This document shows positions 38,315 through 51,621 of a DNA stretch of 64,000 nucleotides, in pieces. Each line of letters opens with the position of its first letter. The stretch's first letter is position 1. Below the pieces are notes generated by a model. That model worked only from the letters and a program-made list of their open reading frames with translations, was not told where the DNA came from and searched no databases. The DNA comes from Albidovulum sp. Lineage in GTDB: Bacteria > Pseudomonadota > Alphaproteobacteria > Rhodobacterales > Rhodobacteraceae. Made by a program: the position numbers and the translations under genes. Where the stretch lies: assembly GCF_008933605.1 (NCBI RefSeq), contig NZ_WBUS01000002.1:1-64000 (forward strand), written 5' to 3'.

Positions 38315-39207
38315 TGAGCATCCTTCTCGACCGATCCAGCCGCGTCGTGGTGCAGGGCATCACCGGCCGCATGGCGCAGTTCCACACCAAGGAGATGCTC
38401 GACTACGGCACCAATGTCGTCGCCGGCGTGGTGCCCGGCAAGGGCGGCGAAACGGTCTTCGGCGTGCCGGTCTTCAATACGATGAAGGAGGCCGTCGCCG
38501 CGACCGGCGCCGATTCCAGCCTGGTCTTCGTGCCGCCGCCCTTCGCCGCGGACAGCATCATGGAGGCGGCCGACGCCGGCATCCGCTACTGCGTCTGCAT
38601 CACCGACGGCATCCCGGCGCAGGACATGATCCTGGTGAAGCGCTACATGTTGCGCTATCCGCGCGACCGCCGGATGGTGCTCACGGGGCCGAACTGCGCC
38701 GGCACGATCAGCCCCGGCAAGGCGCTTCTGGGCATCATGCCCGGCCACATCTACCTCGCCGGCAATGTCGGCATCGTCAGCCGCTCGGGCACGCTCGGCT
38801 ACGAGGCGGCACAGCAGCTGAAGGACCGCGGCATCGGCGTCTCGACCTCGGTCGGGATCGGCGGCGACCCGATCAACGGATCGTCCTTCCGCGACATCCT
38901 CGAACGCTTCGAGACCGACCCCGAGACCCGCGTCGTCTGCATGATCGGCGAGATCGGCGGGCCGCAGGAGGCCGAGGCCGCCGCCTATATCCATGAGCAC
39001 ATGACGAAGCCGGTCATCGCCTATATAGCGGGCCTGACCGCCCCCAAGGGCCGCACCATGGGCCACGCCGGCGCGATCATCTCGGCCTTCGGGGAAAGCG
39101 CCTCGGAGAAGGTCGAGATCCTGACCGCGGCGGGCGTCACGGTGGCCGAGCATCCATCGGTCATCGGCGAGACGGTGGCGCGGGTACTCGCCAAGCGGGC
39201 AGCCTGA
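38314..39207 (+). CDS. mtkB: Malate-CoA ligase subunit alpha
   Basis: SucD-like: [69 protein letters not shown]. Confidence 0.9.
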   Translation: MSILLDRSSRVVVQGITGRMAQFHTKEMLDYGTNVVAGVVPGKGGETVFGVPVFNTMKEAVAATGADSSLVFVPPPFAADSIMEAADAGIRYCVCITDGIPAQDMILVKRYMLRYPRDRRMVLTGPNCAGTISPGKALLGIMPGHIYLAGNVGIVSRSGTLGYEAAQQLKDRGIGVSTSVGIGGDPINGSSFRDILERFETDPETRVVCMIGEIGGPQEAEAAAYIHEHMTKPVIAYIAGLTAPKGRTMGHAGAIISAFGESASEKVEILTAAGVTVAEHPSVIGETVARVLAKRAA

Positions 39208-39220
39208 AGGGGAGGACGCG

Positions 39221-40189
39221 ATGACGAAACCCAAGGTCCTGGTGACGCGGCGGTGGCCCCGGGCGGTCGAGCGGCGGATGGAAGAGGTCTTCGACCTCGA
39301 CCTCAACACCTCCGACGCGCCGCTGACAGAGGCCGACCTGTGCGCGGCGCTGGGCCGCTACGACGCGATCCTGCCGACCGTCACCGACCGCCTTCCGGCG
39401 GCGGTCTTCGACGCCGCGCCGCGCACGCGGATACTGGCCAATTACGGCGTGGGCTTTTCGCACATCGACACCGAGGCCGCAAAGGCGCGCGGCATCGCCG
39501 TGACCAACACGCCCGACGTCCTGTCGGAATGCACCGCCGACATCGCGATGACGCTCCTGCTCATGGTCGCCCGCCGCGCCGGCGAGGGCGAGCGGGAACT
39601 CCGCGAAGGCCGCTGGACCGGCTGGCGACCGACGCACATGATCGGCACCAAGGTTTCCGGCGCGACGCTCGGCATCATCGGGTTCGGCCGCATCGGGCAG
39701 GCGATGGCGCAGCGGGCGCATCTCGGCTTCGGCATGAAGATTCTCGTGCAGAACCGCTCTCCGGTCCCGGCCGAAATGCTGGCGCGTTACAGCGCCGTGC
39801 AGGTTCCGACGGTGGAGGAGCTCTTGCCCCAGTGCGATTTCGTTTCGCTGCACTGCCCCGGCGGCAAGGCCAATCGGCACCTGATCAATAGTCGCCGGCT
39901 CGACCTCATGCGCCCCGGCGCCTTCCTCATCAACACCGCGCGCGGCGAGGTCGTGGACGAACACGCACTGGCGCAGGCGCTGTGGTTCGGCACCATCGGC
40001 GGCGCCGGTCTCGACGTCTTCGAGCGCGAACCGCGAATTCCCGAAGAGCTTCTCGGCGCCGACAACGTCGTGCTGCTGCCGCATCTCGGCTCGGCCACGC
40101 GCGAAACGCGCGAGGCGATGGGCTTCCGCGTGCTGGAGAACCTGACCGACTTCTTCGGCGGCCGCGCACCGCGCGACCGGGTCGCCTGA
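39221..40189 (+). CDS. D-2-hydroxyacid dehydrogenase, probable hydroxypyruvate reductase of the serine cycle
   Basis: GATLGIIGFGRIGQAMAQRA, NTARGEVVDEHALAQAL, LPHLGSATRETREAM. Confidence 0.88.
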   Translation: MTKPKVLVTRRWPRAVERRMEEVFDLDLNTSDAPLTEADLCAALGRYDAILPTVTDRLPAAVFDAAPRTRILANYGVGFSHIDTEAAKARGIAVTNTPDVLSECTADIAMTLLLMVARRAGEGERELREGRWTGWRPTHMIGTKVSGATLGIIGFGRIGQAMAQRAHLGFGMKILVQNRSPVPAEMLARYSAVQVPTVEELLPQCDFVSLHCPGGKANRHLINSRRLDLMRPGAFLINTARGEVVDEHALAQALWFGTIGGAGLDVFEREPRIPEELLGADNVVLLPHLGSATRETREAMGFRVLENLTDFFGGRAPRDRVA

Positions 40190-40192
40190 ACC

Positions 40193-42856
40193 GTGCTCGC
40201 CGTTTCGCAGCCGGCGGAGCTGCAGGGGACCGGCGCCGGGGACCATGGCATGGCGCTGCGCGGCGAGATGCGCCGGCTCTGGCGCCGGGTCATCGAACGG
40301 CGCGCCCCGCAGGTGCTGGACCTCGTCCTGGACGCCACAGCGTCGCTGCCGCCCGGGGAAGCCGCGATCCCCTGCCTACAGGCGGCCAACATCTGGTTCC
40401 AGCTCGCGCGCATCATCGAGGAGAACTCGGCCATGCGCGCCCGCCGCATGGTGGAGGCCGCCGAGGGCCCGGAAGCCATCGAGGGCAGCTTCGCCCGCGT
40501 CATGGCCGAGTTCGACCCCCAGATGACTCAGGCGGATTTTGCGGCGCTTGCGCGCAAGCTTGCCGTCGGCCCGACGATCACCGCCCATCCGACCGAGGCC
40601 AAGCGGGTGACGGTGCTGGAAATCCACCGCCGCATCTACCGGCTGCTCGTCTCGCTGGAAACCGAGCGCTGGACGCCGCGCGAACGGGAGGACATCCTCT
40701 GCGAAATCGAAGGCGAGATCGATCTTCTCTGGATGACCGGCGAGCTGCGGCTGGAACGTCCGAGCCTTCAGGACGAGATCGAATGGGGCCTGCAGTTCTT
40801 CCGTGATGCCGTCTTCGACGCCGTGCCCCAGCTTTTCGAACGCTTCATCGCGGCCGGCACGTCCCGCTTCGGCGCGGGGGTGGAGGCCACACCCTGCGTT
40901 CGCTTCCATTCCTGGATTGGCGGCGACCGCGACGGCAACCCCAACGTCACGGCCGCGGTGACGCGCGAGGCGTTGGCGCGCGCGCGCCGCGCCATCCTCG
41001 GCCGCTATCTCGACGCCATCGACGCGGCGGCGGCCCGGATCAGCATCACCTCCAGGATCGTGCCGCTTCCGCGGGCCGAGGCCGGGCGCGTCGCGGCGAT
41101 CATCGCCCGGAGCCCGCGCGCCGAGGCGCTTGCTGCGCGCCATCCGGGCGAGGTCTTCCGCCAGGCCCTGACTGCCATCGGCGACCGGCTGCGCGCCATG
41201 CGTGACAATGGTGCCGGCGGATATGTCTCGGTCGGCCACTTCATCGCCGACCTGCGGGCGCTGGAGGAGGCGCTCCTGGCCATCGGCGCCGACCGGCTCG
41301 CCCTGCGGTTCCTGGCGCCGCTGCGCTGGCAGGCCGAAACCTTCGGCTTTCGCACCGCGACACTCGACATCCGCCAGAACTCCACCGTGACCACCGCGGT
41401 GCTCGCCCGCATCTGGGGCCTCGGCGGCCCGGCGCCGGCCCCCAGCTCGTCCGGATGGTCGCGCCGCCTGCGCGCGGAACTGGGCCGGCCCGACCTTCTC
41501 CATGTCGACCGGAGCCGGCTTGACGGCGAGGCACGCGAGCTTCTCGACCTGCTCGGCGTCATGCATGAGGCGCGCCTGTCGGACGACCCCGAGGCCGTCG
41601 GCCCGTTCATCCTGTCGATGACGCGGTCGGCGGACGACCTGCTCGGCGTCTACCTGCTCGCCCGTTACGCCGGCTTCGGCGCGGAGAAGCTCGACCTTCG
41701 GGTGGTGCCCCTGTTCGAGACGATCGAGGACCTGCGCCGCGCGCCCGAGGTCTTCGACGACCTCCTGCAGGTTCCACTGGCGGAGCGCAGCCTCCGCACC
41801 CGCGATGCCGCCGTCGAAGTCATGCTGGGCTATTCCGACAGCAACAAGGACGGCGGTTTCCTGTGCTCAACATGGGAGCTGAACAAGGCGCAGCGGCGGA
41901 TGACGCAATCGCTGGCGCGTCACGGCCTGCGGCCGGTCTTCTTCCACGGCCGCGGAGGTTCGGTCAGTCGCGGCGGCGCGCCAACCGGCCGGGCCATCGC
42001 CGCTCAGCCGGTGGGAACCGTTCAGGGGCGGCTGCGCGTGACCGAACAGGGCGAGGTCGTCTCGTCGAAATACGCCAACCGCGGCACCGCGGTGAACCAG
42101 CTCGAGCTTCTCGTCTCCTCCGTGCTCGGCCACCTACCGGTGCATGCCGAACCGGTGGCCGACCCGGAACAGGTCGACGCGCTGGAGGCGCTGTCGGGCC
42201 TGTCGCAAACGGCCTACTGCACCCTTCTCGCGCAGCCCGGTTTCATCGACTACTTCCAGCAGGCGAGCCCGGTCGAGGAACTGGCGATGCTCAGGATCGG
42301 GTCGCGTCCGGCCCGCCGGTTCGGTGCCCGCTCGCTCGCCGACCTGCGTGCCATTCCCTGGGTCTTCGCGTGGTCGCAGAACCGGCACATGATCTCCGGC
42401 TGGTTTGGCTTCGGGTCCGCGATACGGGCCTTCCGGCGGGTGCGGGGGCCGGCCGCGGACCGGCTGCTGGCCGGGATGTTCACCCGTCACCCGCTGTTCC
42501 GCCTGATGGTGGACGAGGTCGAGAAGTCGCTGATGCTCACCGACATGGAGATCGCCGCGCTCTATGCCGAGCTTGTCGCGGATCACAGCATCCGCGAGAC
42601 GATCCTCGGCCGGATCCGCGACGAACACGCCGCCTCGGTCGCGGCGGTCGCCGCGCTGACCGACTCCGTGACGCCTGGCGCCCGCTTTCCGATGATGCGC
42701 GAAAGATTCGACGCGCTGCGACCGCAGCTCGACAGGATCAACCGGCTTCAGGTGGCGCTTCTCCGCCGGGCACGGAGCGAACCGGGGGCAAGGACCACCG
42801 TCCCCCTCATGCAATCCATGAACTGCATCGCCGCCGGTCTGGGATGGACCGGCTGA
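40193..42856 (+). CDS. ppc: Phosphoenolpyruvate carboxylase
   Basis: [70 protein letters not shown] start or internal ATG at 40247. Confidence 0.95.
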   Translation: MLAVSQPAELQGTGAGDHGMALRGEMRRLWRRVIERRAPQVLDLVLDATASLPPGEAAIPCLQAANIWFQLARIIEENSAMRARRMVEAAEGPEAIEGSFARVMAEFDPQMTQADFAALARKLAVGPTITAHPTEAKRVTVLEIHRRIYRLLVSLETERWTPREREDILCEIEGEIDLLWMTGELRLERPSLQDEIEWGLQFFRDAVFDAVPQLFERFIAAGTSRFGAGVEATPCVRFHSWIGGDRDGNPNVTAAVTREALARARRAILGRYLDAIDAAAARISITSRIVPLPRAEAGRVAAIIARSPRAEALAARHPGEVFRQALTAIGDRLRAMRDNGAGGYVSVGHFIADLRALEEALLAIGADRLALRFLAPLRWQAETFGFRTATLDIRQNSTVTTAVLARIWGLGGPAPAPSSSGWSRRLRAELGRPDLLHVDRSRLDGEARELLDLLGVMHEARLSDDPEAVGPFILSMTRSADDLLGVYLLARYAGFGAEKLDLRVVPLFETIEDLRRAPEVFDDLLQVPLAERSLRTRDAAVEVMLGYSDSNKDGGFLCSTWELNKAQRRMTQSLARHGLRPVFFHGRGGSVSRGGAPTGRAIAAQPVGTVQGRLRVTEQGEVVSSKYANRGTAVNQLELLVSSVLGHLPVHAEPVADPEQVDALEALSGLSQTAYCTLLAQPGFIDYFQQASPVEELAMLRIGSRPARRFGARSLADLRAIPWVFAWSQNRHMISGWFGFGSAIRAFRRVRGPAADRLLAGMFTRHPLFRLMVDEVEKSLMLTDMEIAALYAELVADHSIRETILGRIRDEHAASVAAVAALTDSVTPGARFPMMRERFDALRPQLDRINRLQVALLRRARSEPGARTTVPLMQSMNCIAAGLGWTG

Positions 42857-42871
42857 CCGAAGGACCCGACC

Positions 42872-43345
42872 ATCAACGCCCCGCACGGCGACGCCGGTTC
42901 CTTCACCGAAGCGCTCGCCAGCCGCGACCCCGAGCTTTTCGGCGCGATTGAAAGGAGCTCGACCGCCAGCCCCACGAGATCGAGCCGATCGCCACCGAGA
43001 CCATCGTGATCCGCGCCGTGATGGAGGCCCAGGGCCCGGTGATGACCAAATCGCCGACGGCATCGGCACCCCGCTGCTCTTGGGCATGGCACATTTCGCC
43101 GGGCTGGTCGTGGCGGGGCTTTGCCCCTCGCCCTTCGCGCATGCCCATGTCGCCACCGCCACCACCCACAAGACCCTGCGCGGCCGGCGCGACGGCATGA
43201 TCCTGACCCACGACGAGGAGATCGCCAGGAAGGTCAACGCCGCTATCTTCCCCGGCATCCAGGGCAGCCCCCCTGATGCTCGTCATCGCCGCGAAGGCGG
43301 TGGCCGTCGGCGAGGTGCTGCGGCCCGAGGTCCAGGGTGCCGTCG
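42872..43345 (+). pseudogene. glyA: Serine hydroxymethyltransferase remnant (frameshifts, about 140-codon internal deletion, 3' truncation)
   Basis: Three-frame reading: (x)[26 protein letters not shown] | [32 protein letters not shown] | [72 protein letters not shown] | [19 protein letters not shown], the N-terminal and PLP-lysine regions of SHMT. Confidence 0.88.
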
Positions 43346-43484
43346 CCGGGATCGACCTGCGGCGGCGGTCGGGGTTCGGTTTCCGCCGTCGCGGCCTTGT
43401 CGAGGCGAGCTTGCCCCGCGTTCGCCCCCCCTCTGGACCGCCGCGCCCCTTCGCCCTAGCCTCGGCGCCAGGAAGGGGCCCGGC

Positions 43485-44429
43485 ATGCTGCGCTATCTCC
43501 TCGGACGTCTCGTCTCGCTCGCCCTCAGCCTTGTAGCGGCGAGCCTCGTCATCTTCGCCGTGATCGAGATCGTTCCGGGCGACCCGGCTTCCTACATGCT
43601 CGGACTGAACGCGAGCGCGGACACGGTGGCCGCGCTGCGCCACCGTCTCGGCCTGAACGAAGCCCTGCCGCTTCGCTACCTCCATTGGATCGCCGGCATG
43701 GCAACGGGCGATTTCGGCCAGTCCTACACCTACAAGGTACCGGTGGCGGACCTCGTGGCCCAGCGGCTCGCCGTCTCGCTGCCGCTCGCCCTCTATGCCC
43801 TCCTGATGGCCGTGCTGATCGCCTTCCCGGCGGGGCTCCTGGCCGCCGCGCGCCGGGGACGATCGGCGGATGCGGCGGTGATGGGGGCGACGCAGATCGG
43901 CATCGCGCTGCCGAATTTCTGGTTCGCCATGCTCCTCGTCCTCGCCTTCGCACTGCACTGGCAGCTTTTCCCGGCCGGCGGCTTCCCGGGATGGGGCGAC
44001 CCGCTGGCGGGCATCAGGGCGTTGACACTTCCGGCCGTGGCGCTTGCCTTGCCACAGGCCGCCATCCTTGCCCGCGTCCTGCGGTCGGCGCTGATCGAGA
44101 CGCTCGGGCAGGACTATATCCGCACCGCCCGCGCGAAGGGCCTTACGGTGGGCCAGACGATGCTGCGCCATGCCTTGCGCAACGCGATGATCCCGGTCCT
44201 CACGATCATGGGCATGCAGTTCTCCTTTCTCCTTGCAGGCGCGATCATCATCGAGAACGTCTTCAATCTGCCGGGCCTCGGGCGGCTGATCTTCCAGGCG
44301 ATCACCCAGCGCGACCTGATCGTGGTGGAATCCGTGGTGATGATCCTCGTGTTCGCGGTGATCCTCATGACCTTCCTCGTCGATCTCGCCTATGCGGCAA
44401 TCGACCCCCGGCTGAGGAAGCGGGCATGA
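43485..44429 (+). CDS. Peptide/nickel-type ABC transporter permease (DppB-like)
   Basis: [35 protein letters not shown]...; 5' ORF extension is pseudogene sequence. Confidence 0.9.
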   Translation: MLRYLLGRLVSLALSLVAASLVIFAVIEIVPGDPASYMLGLNASADTVAALRHRLGLNEALPLRYLHWIAGMATGDFGQSYTYKVPVADLVAQRLAVSLPLALYALLMAVLIAFPAGLLAAARRGRSADAAVMGATQIGIALPNFWFAMLLVLAFALHWQLFPAGGFPGWGDPLAGIRALTLPAVALALPQAAILARVLRSALIETLGQDYIRTARAKGLTVGQTMLRHALRNAMIPVLTIMGMQFSFLLAGAIIIENVFNLPGLGRLIFQAITQRDLIVVESVVMILVFAVILMTFLVDLAYAAIDPRLRKRA

Positions 44430-45234
44430 GGGTCTCGTTCGCGCTCGGTCTCGCGCTGACGCTCGCGGCGCTTGCGGCGGCGCTCCTCTCGCTGGTCTGG
44501 ACGCCCTACGATACCGCCACGCTCGCCATCGCCGAGAAGCTGCGGCCGCCCTCGGACGCCCACTGGCTCGGCACCGACCACTTCGGCCGCGACATCGCCT
44601 CGCTGCTGATGGCAGGGGCGAAGACCTCCATCGCCGTCGCCCTGGTGGCGGTGGGCATCGGCATCGGCGCGGGCGTCCCGCTGGGACTGCTCGCCGCCGC
44701 CACGCGGGGGAGCCTTGCGGACGAGGTGGTGATGCGCGGCAACGACCTCGTCTTCGCCTTCCCCTCGCTCGTCATCGCCATCCTCATCACCGCGGTCTTC
44801 GGGCCGTCGGCGACGAACGCGATCATCGCCATTGGCATCTTCAACATCCCCGTCTTCGCCCGCGTGACACGCGGCGGCGCGCTCAGCCTCTGGACGCTCG
44901 ACTTCATCCGCGCGGCGGAAGTCGCCGGCAAGGGGCGGGTCCGCATCTCGATCGAACACATCCTGCCCAACGTCCTCAACCTGCTGATCGTCCAGGGAAC
45001 GATCCAGTTCTCGCTGGGCATCCTCGCGGAAGCGGGGCTTTCCTACGTCGGTCTCGGGGCGCAGCCTCCGACGCCATCGTGGGGACGGATGCTGGCCGAG
45101 GCGCAGACGATGGTGACGCTCGCCCCCCATGTCGCGATCTTCCCCGGCCTTGCCATCGTGCTGACCGTCCTCGGGCTCAACCTCCTCGGCGACGGGCTGC
45201 GGGATCACCTCGACCCTCGCTCAAGGCGCGCCGC

Positions 45235-45238
<4 letters not shown>
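44426..45238 (+). CDS. Peptide/nickel-type ABC transporter permease (DppC-like)
   Basis: [65 protein letters not shown]. Confidence 0.9.
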
Positions 45239-46822
<1,584 letters not shown>

Positions 46823-46839
<17 letters not shown>

Positions 46840-48283
46840 GATCCCGGGCCTCTGGTTCGATCCGGCCGAAATGCTGATCGGCGGGACCTGGCGCCCGGCC
46901 TCGCAGACGCTGCCGATCGAGGACCCCTCGACGGGGGCGGGGATCGGCGCGCTCGGGCGGGGAACAACCGGAGACATCGACGCAGCCGTCGCCGCCGCCG
47001 ACGCGGCGCGGTGGGGCGATTGGGGGCGGACGACGGCCACCGAGCGCGGCCGCATCCTTGCCCGGATCGGCCGGATGGTGCTCGCCCGCGCCGACGACCT
47101 TGCCCGGCTGGAGGCTGCCGACGTAGGCAAGCCGCTGAAGCAGGCGAAGGCGGATGCGGTCGCCCTTGCCCGCTACATGGAATTCTACGGCGGCGCGGCC
47201 GACAAGGTCATGGGCGAGACGATCCCCTACCTCGACGGCTACACCGTCTACACCCTGCGCGAACCGCACGGGGTCACCGGCCACATCGTGCCGTGGAACT
47301 ACCCGATGCAGATCGTCGGCCGTTCGGTCGGGGCAGCCCTCGCCATGGGCAACGCCTGCGTCCTCAAGCCGGCCGAGGAGGCCTCGCTCACCGCGCTCGC
47401 CTTCGCCCGGATCGCGACGGAGGCCGGCCTGCCGCCGGGCGCGCTCAATGTCGTGACGGGGCTGGGGGAGGAGGCGGGCTCGGCCCTTGCCTCGCATCCG
47501 GGGGTCCATCACCTCAGCTTCACGGGCTCGGTCGCGGTGGGCCGTATGATCCAGGCGGCGGCGGCCGCGAATGTGGTGCCGGTCACCCTGGAACTCGGCG
47601 GCAAGTCGCCGCAGGTCGTCTTCGCGGACGCCGACCTCGACGCGGCTCTCCCCTTCCTCGTGAACGCCGGCATCCAGAATGCCGGCCAGACCTGCTCGGC
47701 CTCGTCGCGAATCCTCGTCGAACGCAGCCGCTACGACGAGGTCGTTGCGCGCATGGCGGACCGCTACCGCGCGCTGAGGGTCGGGCCCGCGATGGCCGAC
47801 CTCGAGCTCGGGCCGCTGATCTCGGCGCGGCAGAAGGCCGTGGTGGAAGGGTTCCTTGCCACGGCGCCGGAAGCCAGCGTGGCCGCGCGCGGCAGCATCG
47901 TCGCGGACGCGCCGGCCGGCGGCCACTACGTTGCGCCCATGCTCGTCGCCGGCCCCGCCCCCGATCATCCGCTGGCACAGGACGAGATCTTCGGCCCGGC
48001 GCAGGTGGTCATCCCGTTCGCGGACGAGGACGAGGCGGTGGCGATCGCCAACGGCACCCAGTACGGTCTCGTTGCCTCGGTCTGGACGGACAGCGGCGCG
48101 CGCCAGATGCGGCTTGCGAAGAGGCTCCGCGCGGGGCAGGTTTTCCTTAACAACTACGGCGCGGGCGGGGGCGTGGAGCTACCCTTCGGCGGCGTCGGCA
48201 GGTCCGGCCACGGACGGGAAAAGGGCTTCGAGGCGCTCTACGGCTTCTCCGTCCTCAAGACCGTCGCGGCGCGGCACGGCTAG
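46823..48283 (+). CDS. NAD(P)-dependent aldehyde dehydrogenase
   Basis: GHIVPWNYPMQIVGRSVGAALAMGNACVLKPAE, LELGGKSPQVVFADADLD, NAGQTCSASSRILVE. Confidence 0.92.
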
Positions 48284-48292
48284 GGAGGACCG

Positions 48293-49033
48293 ATGCGGCT
48301 CAGGGACAAGTCCGCCGTCGTCACCGGTGCGGGATCGGGTTTTGGCGCCGGCATCGCGCGGAAGTTCGCGGCCGAGGGCGCGCGGGTGATGCTGGCGGAC
48401 ATCAACGAGTCGGCCGCGAAAGAGGTGGCGGCCGGGATCGGCGGCATCGCGCAGCAGGTGGACGTCGCCAGCGGCGAGAGCATCGCCCGGATGGCGGCCG
48501 AGGCGGCGGCGGCCTTCGGCAGCATCGACATCCTGGTGAACAACGCCGGAGTGACGCACCTGCCCGCGCCCCTCGAGGACGTAAGCGAGGCCGATTTCGA
48601 CCGGGTCCTCGCGGTCAACTGCAAGTCGGTCTACCTGACCGCGCGGGCTCTCGTGCCGATGATGAAGCGGGCCGGAAGCGGCGCGATCCTCAACGTCGCC
48701 TCGACCGCCGGCCTTTCCCCCCGCCCACGGCTCAACTGGTACAATGCGTCCAAGGGCTGGATGATCACCGCGACGAAGGCGATGGCGGTGGAACTCGCGC
48801 CCGCGGGCATCCGCGTGAACGCGATCTGCCCGGTTGCCGGCGAGACGCCGCTCTTGAAGAGCTTCATGGGCGAGGATACGCCGGAGATGCGGGCGAAGTT
48901 CCTCGCCACGATCCCCATCGGCCGCTTCTCCACGCCCGAGGACATGGGCAATGCCGCCTGCTTCCTCTGCTCGGACGAGGCGTCGATGATCACCGGGGTC
49001 GCGCTCGAGGTGGATGGCGGGCGCTGCATATGA
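48293..49033 (+). CDS. SDR family oxidoreductase
   Basis: SAVVTGAGSGFGAGIARKFAAEGARVMLADIN, NNAGVTH, YNASKGWM. Confidence 0.92.
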   Translation: MRLRDKSAVVTGAGSGFGAGIARKFAAEGARVMLADINESAAKEVAAGIGGIAQQVDVASGESIARMAAEAAAAFGSIDILVNNAGVTHLPAPLEDVSEADFDRVLAVNCKSVYLTARALVPMMKRAGSGAILNVASTAGLSPRPRLNWYNASKGWMITATKAMAVELAPAGIRVNAICPVAGETPLLKSFMGEDTPEMRAKFLATIPIGRFSTPEDMGNAACFLCSDEASMITGVALEVDGGRCI

Positions 49034-49094
49034 AGGCGAGCCGGGGCCAGCCCCCCGGCCCCCGAGGTGTTTCCGCAACGCAGAAGGATGACAG

Positions 49095-50090
49095 ATGCGG
49101 CCGGGACCGAGAAACCTGATCACCGATGTCGCGGGCCTCAGGGTCGGCAATGCCGAGGACCATCGCGTCAGGACCGGCGTCACGGTGCTGGCGGGAGAGC
49201 GGCCCTTCACCGCCGCCGTCCACGTGATGGGTGGTGCGCCGGGGACGCGGGAGACAGACCTGCTCGCCCCCGACCGGCTGGTCCAGGAGGTCGATGCGCT
49301 GGTCCTCTCGGGGGGTTCCGCGCTCGGGCTGGACGCGGCCTCCGGTGTCGCCGATTCGCTCCGGGCGGCAGGGCGAGGCTTCGCGGTGGGCGACCAGCGG
49401 GTGCCGATCGTGCCGGCGGCGATCCTCTTCGACCTCTTGAACGGCGGCGCGAAGGACTGGGTGGAGAACCCCTATCGACGGCTCGGCCGCACGGCGCTTG
49501 CGGCGGCTGGCGAGGACTTCGCGCTCGGCACCGCCGGGGCCGGCACCGGGGCCGCGACACATGGACTGAAGGGCGGGCTCGGATCGGCATCTGCGGTGCT
49601 GGCGAACGGGCTGACGGTGGGTGCGCTCGTCGCGGTCAACGCACTCGGCTCGGTCACGGTCGGCGGTGGGCGCGAGTTCTGGGCGGCCCCCTGGGAGCTT
49701 GACGGTGAGTTCGGGGGCCTCGGCCTGCCGGCCACTTTCCCGGCGGCGGGGGAGCCCGTGCCGGCCAAGCGTCTCGGCGAGGCGACGACCATCGCCATCG
49801 TCGCCACGGACGCGCGGCTCTCGCAGGCCGAGGCGCAGCGGCTGGCGACGGCGGCCCATGACGGAATGGCGCGTGCCATCGTGCCCTCGCACACGCCCTT
49901 CGACGGCGACCTCGTCTTCGCGGCGGCGACCGGGGCAAGGTCCCTGCCCGATCCCGTCGCCGATCCGTTCGTCCTCGGTCACGCGGCCGCATGCTGTCTC
50001 GCCCGCGCCATCGCCCGCGCGGTCTACGAGGCGGCAGCGCGGCCGGGCGACTTCATGCCCACTTGGCGCACGCGGTTCGGGGATGGCTGA
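49095..50090 (+). CDS. P1 family peptidase (DmpA/BapA-like)
   Basis: RNLITDVAGLRVGNAEDHRVRTGVTVL...VLSGGSALGLDAASGVADSLRAAGRGFAVG...VGALVAVNALGSV. Confidence 0.9.
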   Translation: MRPGPRNLITDVAGLRVGNAEDHRVRTGVTVLAGERPFTAAVHVMGGAPGTRETDLLAPDRLVQEVDALVLSGGSALGLDAASGVADSLRAAGRGFAVGDQRVPIVPAAILFDLLNGGAKDWVENPYRRLGRTALAAAGEDFALGTAGAGTGAATHGLKGGLGSASAVLANGLTVGALVAVNALGSVTVGGGREFWAAPWELDGEFGGLGLPATFPAAGEPVPAKRLGEATTIAIVATDARLSQAEAQRLATAAHDGMARAIVPSHTPFDGDLVFAAATGARSLPDPVADPFVLGHAAACCLARAIARAVYEAAARPGDFMPTWRTRFGDG

Positions 50091-50829
50091 GGACCGGCTC
50101 TATGCGGACCCGGCGCTGGCACGGTTCTACGACCGCGACAACGGATGGACGGCGGACCGGGCCTTCTGCCTCGGCTTAGCGGCCGGCCGGCGCCGGGTGC
50201 TCGACCTCGGCTGCGGCACCGGGGAGCTTGCGATCCGCATCGTCTCCGAGCATGGCGCGGCGGTAACGGCAGTCGATCCGGCGGGCGCGATGCTCGATCT
50301 CGCGCGAGCCAAGCCCGGGGCGGAAGAGGTGCGCTGGGTCGAGGCGGACGCCCGGTCGCTGCGTCTGGGCGAGCGTTTCGACCTGATCGTGATGACGGGC
50401 CACGCGTTCCAGACGCTGCTTTCGCCCGGGGACCGCGCCGCCGGCCTTGCGACGATCGCCCTCCACCTTGCGCCCGGTGGCCGCTTCGTCTTCGACAGCC
50501 GGAACCCCGCCGTGCGGGAATGGGAGGACTGGAGACCCGGCCCGTCGTTGCGCCGGATCGACGACCCGGTCCTCGGCCCTGTCGCCGCATGGGACGATGC
50601 CGCCTGGGACGAGGCTTCCGGCGTCGTCACCTACGAGACCCACTACCGGGTCGAAGCCGACGGCCGGCACCTTGGTGGCACCTCTCGGATCGCGTTTCCG
50701 GCGTTCGACGCCCTTGCGGGCGCGATTTCCGCGGCCGGGCTCCGGGTGGACCGCTGGATGGGCGACTGGACCGGCGCGCCCCTGACCGAAGGCAGCCCCG
50801 AATTCATCCCGCTTGGCCGCCTTGCGTGA
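50083..50829 (+). CDS. Class I SAM-dependent methyltransferase
   Basis: [36 protein letters not shown]. Confidence 0.85.
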   Translation: MAEDRLYADPALARFYDRDNGWTADRAFCLGLAAGRRRVLDLGCGTGELAIRIVSEHGAAVTAVDPAGAMLDLARAKPGAEEVRWVEADARSLRLGERFDLIVMTGHAFQTLLSPGDRAAGLATIALHLAPGGRFVFDSRNPAVREWEDWRPGPSLRRIDDPVLGPVAAWDDAAWDEASGVVTYETHYRVEADGRHLGGTSRIAFPAFDALAGAISAAGLRVDRWMGDWTGAPLTEGSPEFIPLGRLA

Positions 50830-50832
50830 CTT

Positions 50833-51621
50833 TCAGCCGAGAAGCGCCTCCACGAGCGGGCTTTCCGGCGCTTCCAGCCCCTCGATCACGTCGAAATGGT
50901 GCCGCCCCGGCTCCACCGTCACCGGACAGGCCCAGGCATTTCCGAGCCGTCTCGCCTGGTCGAGGAAGGCGGGCCGTTCATCCCCGCCCACCCAGACGTG
51001 GACAGGCAAGCCAGGCCGGCGCGGCAGGAGCGCGGGGCTTTCGGCCCGCGCCTCGGCCGTGTCGAGCGCGAGTGTCGCATTCATCTCGGTCTCGCGCAGC
51101 GGACGGAGGTCCGCGAGGGGCGAGATCGGGACGATGCGCGCGAGGCGGCAGAGCACCGTGCCGGGCATGGCCGCATCCGCGCAGGCCAGCCGGGCGGAGA
51201 GGTGGCCGCCGGCAGAGTGGCCGGTCAAGACCATCGGCCCCGCCACCTCCTCGGCCGCCGCCGCCACCGCCGCCGCGATCTGGCGGGTCATGCCGCCGAT
51301 CCGCGCCGCGGGCGCAAGCGTGTAGGCGGGCATCGCCACCGCCCAACTCCGGTCGAGCGCGCCCGCCGCGAGGTGCGAGAAGTCGCGCGGGCCAAAGGCC
51401 ATCCAGTAGCCACCGTGGACGAAGACCATGAGCCCTTGGGACGCCGCCCCGGGCAGGAAGAGGTCGAACCATTCCGCCGGTGCAGGACCGTAGCGCAGGC
51501 CCAGCCGCGCCCGGACCCCAAGCGCGGCGCGAAACGCCTCCGAGGCCGCCGCCCAGCGCAGCGGGAACGCATCGCCACCCTGAATGTATTTTGCATTCCG
51601 GTAGGCATCGTCATATCTCAT
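50833..51621 (-). CDS. Alpha/beta hydrolase
   Basis: MVFVHGGYWMAFGPRDFSHLA, LTGHSAGGHLSARLA, GRHHFDVIEGL. Confidence 0.88.
   Translation of the reverse strand: MRYDDAYRNAKYIQGGDAFPLRWAAASEAFRAALGVRARLGLRYGPAPAEWFDLFLPGAASQGLMVFVHGGYWMAFGPRDFSHLAAGALDRSWAVAMPAYTLAPAARIGGMTRQIAAAVAAAAEEVAGPMVLTGHSAGGHLSARLACADAAMPGTVLCRLARIVPISPLADLRPLRETEMNATLALDTAEARAESPALLPRRPGLPVHVWVGGDERPAFLDQARRLGNAWACPVTVEPGRHHFDVIEGLEAPESPLVEALLG

Noticed and set aside
37118-39207. TCA-cycle succinyl-CoA synthetase sucCD
   Set aside because: Flanked by sgaA, hydroxypyruvate reductase, ppc and mclA, so malate thiokinase is the better reading, although sequence alone by eye cannot exclude SucCD
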